The notes: generated by a model from the sequence alone, not told the origin. A stretch of 64,000 bases of DNA from Spiroplasma chrysopicola DF-1 (GCF_000400935.1 NC_021280.1:124001-188000), one strand, 5' to 3'; shown: positions 21,022 through 32,231, counted from the first letter of the stretch. A program made the numbers and translations.

Positions 21022-23406
21022 ATGGGAGCAAGCGATAAAAAAATAATTAGAAAACATAATAAAACTGTTGATAAGATTTTTGAATTAGAAACAGTAATGC
21101 AAAGTTTAACAGATGAGCAGTTAAAAGCAAAAACAACCGAGTTTAAAGACCGCCTAAATAGTGGGGAAACATTAGATGATTTATTAGTTGATGCTTTTGC
21201 AGTAGCCCGCGAAGCAGCACGCCGCTTATTAAACTTACATGCTTATCGTGTTCAATTAATTGGGGGCATTGTTTTGCACCAAGGGGATGTGGCAGAAATG
21301 AAAACAGGGGAAGGAAAAACCCTAACAGCTTTAATGCCAACCTATTTAAATGCCCTTGATGGTAAAGGTGTTCATGTTATTACAGTTAATGAATATTTAT
21401 CAAAACGGGATTCAGAAATCAACGGAGAAGTTCTTAATTTTTTAGGTTTAACAGTCGGGTTAAACCTAAGAAGTTTAAGTAAAGAACAAAAGCGTGTGGC
21501 TTATAGTATGGATGTTACTTATACAACAAATGCCGAATTGGGATTTGATTATTTACGGGATAATATGGTCAAACGCTTTGAAGATAAAGTACAAAGAGGG
21601 TTAAATTATGCAATTATTGATGAGGCTGACTCAATTTTAATTGATGAATCAAGAACGCCGTTAATTATTTCTGGGGGGCGCCAAAATCGTACACCTCAAT
21701 ACTTAGCTGCGGATAATTTTGCCAAGGCTTTAAACCGCGATGAGGATTTAGAAATTGATTTGGAAACAAAACAAGTTTATTTAACGCCAACAGGAATTAA
21801 AAAGGCCGAAAAGACTTTTTCTATTAAATCATTGTTTGATATTCAAAATACTGAATTATATCACTTAGTCTTAAATGCTTTAAAAGCTAATTTTGTTTTT
21901 AAAAATGGTGTTGAATATGTTGTTCAAAACGGGGAAATTGTTTTAGTTGATCAATTTACCGGTCGATTAATGCCTGGGCGAGCTTATAGTGATGGATTAC
22001 AGCAATCATTGCAAGCAAAAGAAAATGTTGAAATTGAACAAGAAACTATTACAATGGCGACAATTACTTATCAGAACTTCTTCCGTTTATACAATAAATT
22101 AAGTGGAATGACAGGGACTGCTAAAACGGAAGAAGAAGAATTCATTAAAATTTATAATATGCGCGTTATCCAAGTGCCAACTAATCGCCCATTAGTAAGG
22201 TTAGATGAATCAGATTATATGTTTGCTAATCGTGATGCGAAAATGAACGCGATGTTAGAAGAAATTATTAAATTGCATGAAAAAGGTCAACCAATTTTAA
22301 TTGGGACAACTTCTGTTGAGTCATCTGAAATTGTTTCACATTATTTGCAAAAAGCTAATTTGAAATTTGAAATGTTAAATGCGAAAAACCACGAACGTGA
22401 GGCTGACATTATTGCCAAAGCTGGTGAAAAAGGGGCAATTACCCTAGCAACAAATATGGCTGGACGGGGAACTGATATTAAATTAGCTTCTGGAGTCCAA
22501 GAATTAGGAGGTTTAGCAGTTTTTGGAGTTGAACGAAATGAAGCCCGTCGGATTGATAATCAGTTACGAGGTCGTTCAGGGCGACAAGGAGATGCTGGGT
22601 TTTCTCGTTTTTATGTCGCAATGGATGATGATTTAATGTTACGTTTTGGGGGAGAAAGATTGCGTCGAATTTTTGGCCGTTTAGGAACTGATTTTATTCA
22701 GTCAAAAATGTTAACAAGAGCAATTTCAAATGCCCAAAAAAAAGTTGAGGGAATGAATTTTGATCAACGAAAACATATTTTAGATTATGATAATGTTTTA
22801 GCACAACACCGTGAAGCAATGTATTCACGTCGTGACCAAATTTTAACCGTAAATGAATTAAAACCAATTATTAAAAAAATGCAATATTCTGCTGCTTACG
22901 ATTTAACACGGATGTTTGGGAATGAATCACATGGAGAATGATTTATCAGTTATGATGAATTAATTAAAGGGGTCGATGGTAAAGTTGTAGCCCCAGGGGC
23001 ATTAATAAAAGAAGACTTAGAAAAAATGACCCGTAATGAAGTGGCAAAACATTTAAGCAACTTAATGTTTGATTTTTACATGGCTCGAATTAGTGATGTT
23101 CCAACAGAAGTTATGACCCAAATTGAACGTAATACAATTATTATGGCTTTTGATAATTATTGAACAAAACATATTGATCAAGCAAGTAAATTACGTAGTG
23201 GGATTTATCTACGTAGTTATGCACAAACTAATCCCTTACATGCTTATGTTGAAGAAGCAGCAAAATTATTTGAAAATATGCAAATTGCAATTGCCCATGA
23301 AGTAGTAATTAAATTGGCAAATGTTGTTGTTCGTTTAGTAGATAATAATGACCAACCATTACAAGATGTTGAGGAAGAAGTTCGCGAATTTAAACAAAAA
23401 GGTTAA
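21022..23406 (+). CDS. secA: Preprotein translocase ATPase SecA
   Basis: 794 residues. Walker A region MKTGEGKTLTALMP, DEAD-type box IIDEADSILIDESRTPLIIS, preprotein cross-linking region, and helicase motif NMAGRGTDIKL with QLRGRSGRQGD. It drives Sec-dependent export of lipoproteins that are then processed via Lgt. There is no C-terminal zinc/SecB tail, as expected in mollicutes. Stop TAA 23404-23406 follows several TGA(Trp) codons. Ribosome-binding site AAGGAG. Confidence 0.97.
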
Positions 23407-23448
23407 TTGATAAAACTAAAAATTAACTTTTTTACATAAGGAGGAAAA

Positions 23449-24384
23449 ATGAGTTTTGCGCTAAATGTAAAAGAAGAAATTAGTAAAAAATCCTTTGATT
23501 TAGCTAGTCAAAAATCTTTTTTATCAGGTTTTATTAAATATAATATGAATTTAAAATTAAGTAATAATTATTTTAATTTTGAAGTCAGCTCAATTAGTAA
23601 TTCAATTATCCGAATGGTTTATAGCTTTTTAAAAAATCTATATCAAACAGATATTGAAGTTATTATTATTCAGTCCAATAAACTTAAAAAAACAAAAACA
23701 TTTGTTTTAAAAATTAAAAAAGATGCGGTTAAAATTTTGACGGATTTAAATATTTATAATTTTGAGACTAATCAAAAAATTATTGCGCCAAATAGTGATT
23801 GATCAGAACGCGAAGTGCGTGCTTATATTGCCGGAATTTTTATTGCTTGTGGTAGTGTTAATTCACCTGAGACTAGTAATTATCATTTAGAAGTTCAATT
23901 TTTAGAAGAAGATTCAGCGCTGGCATTTAAAAAACTATTAACTAAATTTTATTTTTCTTTTCGGATTATTCAACGTAATGATAAATATGTCTGCTATATT
24001 AAAAAAGCAATTTTAGTTTCAGACTTTTTAAAATTAATTGATGCCGTTAATAATGTTTTAGAGTTTGAAAATACTCGCATTTCTCGCGACATTACCAATA
24101 GTATTAATCGCCTGAATAATATTGAGATTTCAAATCAACAAAAAGCAATTAAAGCTGCCGAAGAACAAATTAATATGATAAATTATTTAATTGAACATAA
24201 TTTTTTTAGTTTACTAGGTCATAATACTCAGAAAGTTGCATTACTAAGATTAGAAAATCCTGACGCATCATTACAAGATTTATCAAATTTACTATTTGAA
24301 AAAGAAAATCTTGAGATATCAAAATCAGGAATTAACCACTTATTCCGGGAAATAAAGACAAAATATTATAATAATTTAAAATAA
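23449..24384 (+). CDS. whiA: WhiA-family DNA-binding protein
   Basis: 311 residues. The N-terminal two-thirds is the LAGLIDADG-like fold (AYIAGIFIACGSVNSPETSN), and the C-terminal third is a helix-turn-helix (VALLRLENPDASLQDLSNLL, then ISKSGINHLFREI). Homologues are found in all Firmicutes/Mollicutes and affect division and ribosomal gene expression; the exact role in mollicutes differs among species. It is not next to yvcK/rapZ as in Bacillus but follows secA after 42 bases with GGAGG. Confidence 0.92.
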
Positions 24385-24449
24385 ACTATGTTATAATAAT
24401 ACGCAATATGTATTACAAATTAATAAAAAAAGAATAAGGAGAAATAATA

Positions 24450-25883
24450 ATGGGTAACCCTAAGAAGCACATTAAATTATTTGAATTTTTATCAGTTTTT
24501 TCAACTGCTGTTGGAATTACAATTGGAATTGGAATTTATCTTAAAAATGATAATGAACCAGGTCACGTTTTAGGTTTCACACAAAATCCATTTTTAGCAA
24601 TTGCTTTATGAATTTTAGTGGGAATTCTAGGAATGGCAATGATTATGGTTTTTATTGAGATATCTTCGGCAAATACAAAATCAGGTCATGGAACCTTAGC
24701 CAGTTGAGCTAATTTATTTATCGGTCGTAAAGTAGCCAGTTACTATGCAATTTTTTATATTTTTTTATATTTTCCAACACTATTAACATTTTTTGCAATG
24801 TTTAGTGTTAATGCAATGTTTATAGCCCTTAATTTGCAAAATATCAGTGAGGAGACCAAAAATATTGTTACTGTTATTGTCGGCTTTATTTTTCTAATTT
24901 TAATTGCCTTATCAAACATCTTTTTCCGTAAAACAGGGAAAGCAATCCAAACAATCGGAACTTTTATTAAATTTATTCCGTTATTGGTCAGTTTATTCAT
25001 TGGATTTATTCATCCAATTGATGGTAATGTTTTTGATACTTTTAAAGAAATGAAATTTGGAAATTTCTTTATGGGATTATTACCAGTGTTATTTTCATTT
25101 GATGGCTTTATTTATGGAGCTAGTTTACAAAAAGAAGTATCAAATAAAAATGTTGTCCCAAAAGCTTTATTTGCGGCAATGATTTTTATTACAATATTTT
25201 ATTTATTAGAAGTTATTTCACTATTTTTAGGAACAAATGATGGAAGTGTTTTCACTTTATTTAATAATGTTCTTGGTACAGGGATTGGAAGTAAAATTTT
25301 AAATTGATTTATTGTCATTACAGCGCTGATGAGTTTGCACGCAATGACATTAGTAGCACCAGCATCAATGCAAACTAGTCGTGAAGAAAACTTAATTTAC
25401 CTAGGGAAAAAAGAATTAAAAATGTGAGTGATCGGAGCAATTCAAATTATAATTACTGTGACAGTCGGGTTAATTATGATGGCGATTAGTTTACCAGTTA
25501 AACATAATTCTTTAGCAATTGTTGATACGTTCTCAAATGCAACATCTCTAACAGTCTTTACATTATATTTAATGCTAATTGTTGCTGTTTGCGTTAATCG
25601 TAAAACAGGAAAAATTGAAGTTAATAAAATTAAAGGATTATGATATTATGCTGTTTTTAGTATTGTGATTTTGAGTCTATCCTTAGCATATATTGCTTAT
25701 ATGTTCTTTGCTTTTAAAGAAAACTTTGAAACAATGATTAGTATTTTTATTGTTTTAGGAACTAGCTTTGGTTTATGAGGATTGAATGAATTATTATTAA
25801 AAAAAGGAATGTTACCACCCCAAAATAAAGTTATTTTTAATGGACCAGAAAAAAAATTAGCAACAATTAATGCTAATTCATAA
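24450..25883 (+). CDS. APC-superfamily amino-acid permease
   Basis: 477 residues with about 12 hydrophobic helices. The opening FLSVFSTAVGITIGIGIYLK resembles the first helix of APC transporters (GxGIG-type loop). Later helices include VLFSFDGFIYGASLQKEVSN, the typical helix 6 region with FDG. The substrate cannot be read from sequence. TATAAT at 24392-24397 is the likely -10, and AAGGAG precedes the ATG. The stop abuts the convergent rhodanese gene with no gap. Confidence 0.85.
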
Positions 25884-26240
25884 TTAATCAATAGGATTAT
25901 AAGTTAAAAATTCATCAAATTCAGTTGTTTGATGAATTTTTTTTCATCCCCCATTTAAAATATAAACTTTGAAATTATGTTTACGTAATAATTTGTAAAG
26001 ATCTAGATAAGAATGCCCAGCACTTGAAACAAATAAAATCTTTTTACTTTTATCAATTTTTTTATAATAAATTAGTTTAAACAAATGGTGGGGGACGCTA
26101 ATACTATTAATAATATGGCTTTCTGTTCATTCTTCTTTTGGTCGAATATCAACAATTAGTCATTTATTAGAGTTGGCAATTTTTGGCAATTTTTTGACTG
26201 ATTTAGTCTGGTATTTCATTTGAAAAGCTGTTAAAAACAT
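25884..26240 (-). CDS. Rhodanese-like domain protein with Ser in place of the catalytic Cys
   Basis: 118 residues on the minus strand, with three TGA(Trp). VDIRPKEEWTESHIINSISV is the rhodanese CH2A-type motif, and LNGGWKK is the C-terminal motif. The active-site loop normally starts with Cys; here it reads VSSAGHSYLD, so the sulfur-carrying Cys appears replaced by Ser. It is therefore probably not a sulfurtransferase and may act as a binding module. AGGTGAAA precedes the start. Its last ~20 codons contain the terminator hairpin of the convergent permease. Confidence 0.8.
25906..25944 (+). terminator. Permease terminator inside the rhodanese-like gene
   Basis: AAAAATTCATCAAA and TTTGATGAATTTTT are perfectly complementary around an 8-base loop, with the T-run continuing to 25944. 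It lies in codons of the opposite gene. Confidence 0.75.
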
Positions 26241-26422
26241 TGTTTCACCTCTAAAAGTAATTATAACATTCTAAAAAAAATTTTAACTTTTAATCATAAT
26301 AGAACATTTAAAATAGTTTTTGATGGTTAAACATTAAAAATTTTTAGTTGATTATTAAATTTATTTTATATCATATTATTACAAAATAATTTAATAAAGA
26401 TAGTATTATGAATATGTCAAGA

Positions 26423-27670
26423 AAAATAGACAATTAAAAAGTTACTTGAAGGGATGATTTTCTGTATTGAACAGGACTCATTCCTTTTAATTTGGCTTGT
26501 GGTCTAAAATTATTGTAAAAATAGATATATTTAGGTAGATTTTCAATAATTCATTTGGCTGTTCGTTTTTTTCTTTTTATATGATATAAAAATTCAGTTT
26601 TCATAGTACCAAATCATGATTCTGTATGGGCATTATCATAAGAGTTTCCACGTCTGGACATTGAAATCGTAATTCCAAGATAATTGCATAATTTTTCATA
26701 ATCAGAATTTGTATAATGAAAACCTTGATCTGATTGTAGAACTCAAGTTGATGGCTTTCCAGCTTTTACTCAAGAATTAATTATGTTTTTAAAGATAAAT
26801 TCTTTTTCTAAATTATTACTGATTTGGTAGTCCAAAATTTCATTAGTATGAAAGTCTTTTACTATTGATAAAAAATAGGTTTTGTCGCTTGTTAATAAAT
26901 ATGTTATGTCTGTTCCTATTTTTTGATTAATATCTGTGGTTGAAAAATCTTGATTCATGATATTTTCATGTCTTTTGTTACCAGAAGATAATTTATAATT
27001 AAATTTTTTTATTCTAATAATTGATTTTAAATTCATATTTTTCATATATCTATAGACAATATGAGGTTTTAAATTTCAATTATATAGTTTATTAATAATT
27101 AGTGTTAACATATTATATCCATAAATTTTCTTAAAAGTTAGAAATAACGTTTTAACTATTTTTGCAATTGTATTATTCCATTTATTAAAAAGTTTCATTC
27201 CAGCATTAAATTATTTATAATAACCAGCTCTAGAAACATTTAAAATTTTGCATAAATATTTAATCTTGTATTTTTTCTTTAAGGACCAAATCGTTTGAAA
27301 TTTCTTCTTTTTCGATTTGGGCAAGGACTTTTTTACATCTTGAATCATTTCAATATACTCAATTAATTCTTTTTTTGTCATTAATTCAAAATTAAGATTT
27401 TTTGGACGCCCTGGTCGGCGAATTCCTTTAGATTGTAGACCATTTCTTGGTTCTAACGCTTTTTCTCCACTAATTTTAACTGCCTTTTTTCAACGAGATA
27501 AAGTTGGTGTTGAAATTTCAAATTTTTTAATTGTTTTTGCTCAACCATTTTCTTTGTAATATTTTAAAATATTAAGTTTTTCGTTTTTTGTAAATCATTT
27601 TGTTCCCATAATAAAAGAATACCTTTCAATAAAATTATGACACATAAGTAACTTTTTATGTGTCTATTTT
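26423..27670 (-). mobile_element. IS3-family element, decayed
   Basis: Inverted repeats of 25 bp at 26423-26447 and 27646-27670 match at 23 positions; both start AAAATAGACA and end TAAAAAGTTACTT. They enclose a leftward IS3-type transposase with a nonsense codon. I could not assign a clear target duplication. The 180 bases between it and the rhodanese gene are AT-rich and show nothing more. Confidence 0.85.
26434..27609 (-). pseudogene. IS3-family transposase broken by a TAA codon
   Basis: Reading leftward from ATG 27609, an OrfA-like part with helix-turn-helix (GWAKTIKKFEISTPTLSRW) runs in the same frame into the OrfB-like part. At 27211-27213 the sequence reads AAA TAA TTT inside GYYK-FNAG, where a Trp codon TGA is expected, so one base change ended the frame. 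Downstream the frame stays open to TAA 26434-26436 with all catalytic residues: GTDITYL, QSDQGFHY and AHTESWFG, then YNNFRPQAKLKGMSP. A slippery A-AAA-AAG lies at 27328-27336. The -1 frame there ends soon in an acidic tail, so one A may have been lost, fusing the frames. Confidence 0.85.
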
Positions 27671-27763
27671 ATTTTAGGTATTCATTAATGTAATCTTTTA
27701 ATACTAATTAAGTTTTTGCTTTAAGATGTGTATAATAATAAGGTAAAGAAAACGGAGGATTTA

Positions 27764-28504
27764 ATGATGCGTAAACCAATTATTATTGGAAATTGAAAAA
27801 TGTTTAAAACTACTGATGAAACAGTAAGTTTCTTAAATGCTGTTGATGGAGCATGTCAACAATTAAATGCTGAAGCTGGGGTTGCTGTACCTTTTGTTAA
27901 TTTAGGATTAGCAAAACAACATTCTAAAAATTTAATTATTGCAGCCCAAAACTGCCATTTTGAAGACCAAGGCGCTTTTACGGGAGAAATTTCAGTTGAT
28001 ATGTTACAAGATTTGGGGATCACTCATGTTGTAATCGGTCACTCAGAACGTCGTGAAATGTTCAATGAAACAGATGAAACAGTTAACAAAAAAATGTTAA
28101 AATTATTAGTAAAAGGGTTAACACCAATTTTATGTTGTGGAGAAAGTTTAGGACAATATGAAAATAATGAAACAGCAATGGTTGTTAAAACACAAATTCA
28201 AAAAGCTTTTAGAGGCGTTAATTTAGAAGATGCAAAAACAGTTGTGATTGCATATGAACCAATTTGAGCAATTGGAACAGGGAAAACTGCCACAGCGCAA
28301 ATTGCCCAAGATGTTTGTGCAATTATTCGCCAAGAAATTGCTAACATTTATGATGAAGTTGTTGCTAACACAATTAGAATCCAATATGGAGGTAGTGTTA
28401 AACCAGCAAACATCAAAGAATTATTAGCACAGCCAGATATTGATGGAGCTTTAGTTGGGGGAGCTAGTTTAGATCCAATATCATTTTTAGAATTAGTAAA
28501 ATAG
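27764..28504 (+). CDS. tpiA: Triosephosphate isomerase
   Basis: 246 residues (245 if the second ATG at 27767, better spaced from GGAGG at 27754-27758, is used). Motifs: [23 protein letters not shown] (catalytic His), [16 protein letters not shown] (catalytic Glu), and [11 protein letters not shown] phosphate loop. It interconverts the triose phosphates in glycolysis. TATAAT lies at 27731-27736. The gene lies just downstream of the IS3 remnant, whose right end is about 95 bases away. Confidence 0.97.
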
Positions 28505-28515
28505 TTACAATCAGG

Positions 28516-28553
28516 TAAAAATAGAATTGTTAAATTCTATTTTTATTTTTTTA
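28516..28553 (+). terminator. tpiA terminator
   Basis: TAAAAATAGAATT and AATTCTATTTTTA pair around GTTA, followed by a T-rich tract. Confidence 0.85.
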
Positions 28554-28664
28554 AAAGTACTTGTATTTTTTTCTAAAAAGAGTAAAAAATAGGTGTCAGG
28601 TCCCATGAATGAAACTAAATTAATTTTTTTAAATACTATCAAAGTACAGAAAGAAGGATATATT

Positions 28665-29147
28665 ATGAAAAAATTACTAGTTTATTTAAGCACAGGGCTT
28701 TTATTAACAACAACAGTTTCATCAATTGTTGTTAATAAAGCAACGGAAGTGAACCAAAATAAAATTGTTAAACAACATCAATATGAAATTAACCAATTTG
28801 CGCAAGAATTTAGTGCAAAAAGTTTTTATCAAACTGAACAACCAATTACCAAAACAAATAATAATTTAAAAGATGGTAAAAATGATTTTGAATACTATTT
28901 TGTTTATTCAAATCTATTTTTAAATCATACCACTTTAAATTATGTTCAAAATACCTTAGGAGCTGGAGTTGGGGCCGTGGGGGCAATTTTAAGTGAGTTA
29001 GGAATTCCATTTGCCGGAATTATTGCCGCAATTTTAATTGCCCAATGATACATCTGAGATATCCCCTCATATGATCAAGGCAATGGGGTTGGAATTCAAT
29101 TAATTCAACCAATTCCAACTATTATTGTTGATGTTTGAGCCCAATAG
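28665..29147 (+). CDS. Secreted protein with glycine-rich hydrophobic C-terminal segment
   Basis: 160 residues, family not recognised. MKKLLVYLSTGLLLTTTVSSIVV is a signal peptide without an obvious lipobox Cys, so the product is probably released or kept by another helix. A polar middle (about 28-95) precedes the segment AGVGAVGAILSELGIPFAG and IIAAILIAQWYIW, a long Gly/Ala-rich hydrophobic stretch. The end is polar and Trp-containing (TGA codons). ATG 28665 with GAAGGA before it is preferred to an in-frame GTG at 28593. It is flanked by terminators on both sides, so it is a single-gene unit. Pore-forming or bacteriocin-like function is only a guess. Confidence 0.75.
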
Positions 29148-29179
29148 GGTTGAAATTAATTATTATTTTTTTTCATTTT

Positions 29180-29217
29180 AATAGTAAGAATTATTTTTAA
29201 TTCTTACTATTTTTTTA
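29180..29217 (+). terminator. Terminator after the secreted protein gene
   Basis: AATAGTAAGAATTA and TAATTCTTACTATT are perfectly complementary around TTTT, followed by T-run. Confidence 0.88.
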
Positions 29218-29315
29218 TTGCAATAACATCTTCAATAAAATATTGGTAGTTTTTAATAAAATCGGTATAATTAATAATGGTATAAAATTATTAGCAAAAT
29301 ATTATTGGAGGAATA

Positions 29316-30848
29316 ATGAGTTTAATTAGTATAGAAAATTTAAGTCACGCAAATGGAGGGAAACAATTATACAAAAATTCGGCAGTTAAAATTAATAAAG
29401 GTGAGCATATTGCGCTAGTTGGGGCAAACGGGGTTGGAAAGACAACACTGTTAAATATCATTGCTGGAAAAATTAATCCTGACCAAGGAGAAATTGAAAT
29501 TCATCCAAAAGCAAAAATTGGTTATTTAGATCAGCATCAAGAAATTGATGGGAATTTAACAGTTGATCAATTTTTAAAATTAACATATCAAGATTTATTT
29601 GATATTGAAAAAAAGATTCATGATTTATATGAACAAATGAGTGTTGAATATGATGAAGATTTATTGGTGAAAGCTTTAAAGTTACAAGAATTTTTAGACC
29701 AAAATGATTTTGATATTATTGATAAAAAAATTCGTAGTTTAGTTGATGGTTTAGGAATTGATTCAGATCATTTAGATCGTAAACTGGCAACTTTATCTGG
29801 TGGTCAACGCGGTAAAATAATTTTAGCAAAACTATTGCTGTCAAAAAATGATTTTCTATTATTAGATGAGCCAACAAACTTTTTAGATATTGAGCAAGTT
29901 GAATGATTAGCCAAATTTTTACAAAGTTATGAAAATGCTTATTTATTAGTATCCCATGATATTGATTTTATTAATAAAACAGCCCGAATAATTTATGCAG
30001 TGGAAAATTTAGAAATTAATCGTTATGTGGGAGATTATAATAAATATTTAGAATTAAGTGAGTTAAAACAAGACCAGTATTCTAAAAGCCAGCAAGCGCA
30101 AACAAAGTTAATTAAAAAATTAGAAACTTATGTTGCAAAAAATGCCGCCCGAGCATCAACAGCAAAAAGTGCACAATCACGACAAAAAAAATTAGACAAA
30201 ATTGAGGTTCTTGATAAACAACAAACTTTGGCTAAACCAAAATTTAGTTTTAAATATAAAAAACCTTCAAGTACAGTAATTATTAGTGCCAATAATTTAG
30301 CAATTGGTTATAGTTTCCCTTTAATTGAACCTTTAACATTTAAAATTCGGGATGGGGAAAAATGTATTGTGCGTGGATATAACGGAATTGGAAAAACAAC
30401 CTTTTTAAATACAATTGCAGGGGTGATTCCACCACTCGCGGGAGAATTTGAACTAGGAAATAATGTTTCAATTGCATATTTTCATCAAATTGATAATGTC
30501 AATGATTTTACCCCAATTGAATATTTGAAAAATATTTATCCTGATATGGAAGAGGGCAAAGTTCGTAGTACAATTGCTAATTTTGGGGTTAAAAACACCT
30601 TAATGCAAAATAAAATGACCCAGTTATCCGGTGGGGAACAAACAAAAGTTCGGTTAGCTGCCTTATCATTACAATCATGTAGTCTATTAATCTTAGATGA
30701 ACCAACAAATCACATTGATGTTTTAGCAAAAGAAGCATTATTAGAAGCAATTAAAGCTTTTCCAGGAACTGTTTTAATTACAACCCATGATATTAATTTC
30801 AGTACAAATTGAGCGGATCGTGTGTTAGATTTTGAAAAATTAATCTAG
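29316..30848 (+). CDS. ABC-F family ATPase
   Basis: 510 residues with two ABC domains and no membrane helices. Domain 1: Walker A GANGVGKTT, signature LSGGQRGK, Walker B FLLLDEPTNFLD. A linker with Lys-rich helix (about 220-290) follows. Domain 2: GYNGIGKTT, LSGGEQTK, LLILDEPTNHID. ABC-F proteins act at the ribosome, relieving stalls or protecting against antibiotics; which subtype this is cannot be settled by eye. GGAGG precedes the ATG. The stop lies 2 bases before the next gene, so they are co-transcribed. Confidence 0.92.
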
Positions 30849-30850
30849 TA

Positions 30851-31144
30851 ATGGCCGAAAAATTTTATTTTTATGTTTTGCATTGTGCAGATAATACATT
30901 ATATGCTGGTTATACAGTTGATTTAGAAAAACGACTTTTGGCTCATAATAATGGTCAAGGAGCAAAATACACAAGAATTAAAACGCGCCAACCACTTCGG
31001 TTAATTTATTCAGAAAGTTACCCAACAAAATCATTAGCAATGCAACGTGAATATCATTTTAAGCAATTAACTCGTCCAGAGAAGGAAAAATTTTTAGTGA
31101 CAAAAAATGTTTATTTTAATGATAATAAAATAAAAAAAAGATAA
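30851..31144 (+). CDS. GIY-YIG nuclease-superfamily protein (UPF0213 type)
   Basis: 97 residues. FYVLHCADNTLYAGYTVDLE carries the GIY-YIG-like pair (YVL and YAG), followed by RLLAHNNGQGAKYTR, the conserved basic segment. These small stand-alone proteins are widespread; some cut DNA or RNA, but the physiological role is unclear. It starts 2 bases after the ABC-F stop and probably depends on coupled translation. Confidence 0.88.
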   Translation: MAEKFYFYVLHCADNTLYAGYTVDLEKRLLAHNNGQGAKYTRIKTRQPLRLIYSESYPTKSLAMQREYHFKQLTRPEKEKFLVTKNVYFNDNKIKKR

Positions 31145-31173
31145 AATTAAAGTATCAGAATGGAGAATTAAGA

Positions 31174-31815
31174 ATGGAAATTAGAACAGAATTAGTCCAG
31201 GAATTAAACCATCTTTATAATAAGTATTCTTCACAAAGCTTCCAAGAACATATTTTGAGTTGTCTTGAAATTCTTAAACAATATGATTTTGATGATAAAC
31301 AAAATATGATTTTTGCCAGTTATGCTTTACGATTTTTATTTGTATTAAAAGCAAAGTTAGAAGAAAACATTGATTTAACAACAAACTTTGGGAATTTACT
31401 AGGGAAAGGCTATACTACGGGTCATCAACGAAAGAAGTTTAATTTTGGGGAAAAACGGAACCAAGATGAATATGAAGAAGAACTTGATTTCTATATTGAA
31501 CATAATTTTTTTGATGAAGAATATGAAAGATTACAATATTTAGCAACAAAATATCGAACAAAGTTAAGTGGAGATGATTTTATTGCTAAAGTAGCTAATT
31601 CAAATTTACAAAAGACTTATTTCACCGTCTTTGAATGTTTAGATGACCAAGAATTAGCTGTTCGATTACAATTAATTGCCATTCAGTTATTAAAAATAAC
31701 TGTTGCTGATAGAAAACCTTATAATTTAAAATTTGATAATTTAATAAAGTTATTAATTGTGATAGAAAAAGCCCACCAAGAGTATTTAATAAATTATAAT
31801 CAAATTTTTAGGTAG
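31174..31815 (+). CDS. Unknown helical cytoplasmic protein
   Basis: 213 residues with no signal peptide, no membrane helix and no TGA codon. It appears all-helical, with charged surfaces and a mid-section rich in Glu/Tyr (DEYEEELDFYIEHNFFDEEY). I do not recognise it. It follows the GIY-YIG gene after 29 bases with GGAGA as ribosome-binding site, so it may be in the same operon. Confidence 0.7.
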   Translation: MEIRTELVQELNHLYNKYSSQSFQEHILSCLEILKQYDFDDKQNMIFASYALRFLFVLKAKLEENIDLTTNFGNLLGKGYTTGHQRKKFNFGEKRNQDEYEEELDFYIEHNFFDEEYERLQYLATKYRTKLSGDDFIAKVANSNLQKTYFTVFECLDDQELAVRLQLIAIQLLKITVADRKPYNLKFDNLIKLLIVIEKAHQEYLINYNQIFR

Positions 31816-31867
31816 ATTTCGATTTTTATAGTAAAATGTATATAGTGTAATAAAGTAGGAGGGTCAT

Positions 31868-32191
31868 ATGAAACCAGAATTAAAAGAATTGCTATTACAA
31901 ATTAAAGAAAAAATTAATGATGATGTAATTTTCAGAGATTTCTTAGGTGAAGTTATTAATGAAGCAAATTACAATAATTATTATGAGCAATCAGTAGCAG
32001 ATGAAGAAATTGCTGAGCAGTTAGTAGAAATTTATTTTATTGAAAGTTTTAGTTCAGATGAAGAACTAGCAGAATTAAAGACAAAAATTATGAAAATTCT
32101 GTTCTTCCTAGAAGGTTGCGAAAAGCTAGTTAAAGAATACAACCATTATGTCGATACAAAGGTAAGTGAATTTTTTGTTGAACTAAACTAA
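31868..32191 (+). CDS. Unknown small acidic protein
   Basis: 107 residues, strongly acidic (VADEEIAEQLVEIYFIES, SSDEELAELKTKI) and predicted helical. No recognised family. AGGAGG precedes the ATG and a clear terminator follows, so it is a real expressed unit separate from uvrA. Confidence 0.7.
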   Translation: MKPELKELLLQIKEKINDDVIFRDFLGEVINEANYNNYYEQSVADEEIAEQLVEIYFIESFSSDEELAELKTKIMKILFFLEGCEKLVKEYNHYVDTKVSEFFVELN

Positions 32192-32199
32192 TTTAATCT

Positions 32200-32231
32200 A
32201 AGTCTAATCATTTGTATTAGACTTTTTTTTA
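32200..32231 (+). terminator. Terminator before uvrA
   Basis: AAGTCTAAT and ATTAGACTT pair around CATTTGT, then a run of T. Confidence 0.85.

Noticed and set aside
23397-23433. Terminator after secA
   Set aside because: GTTAAT and ATTAAC pair over only six bases with a long loop; too weak to call, and whiA follows closely.
28593-28664. GTG start for the secreted protein
   Set aside because: It would put 24 polar residues before the signal peptide; ATG 28665 has GAAGGA at the proper distance.
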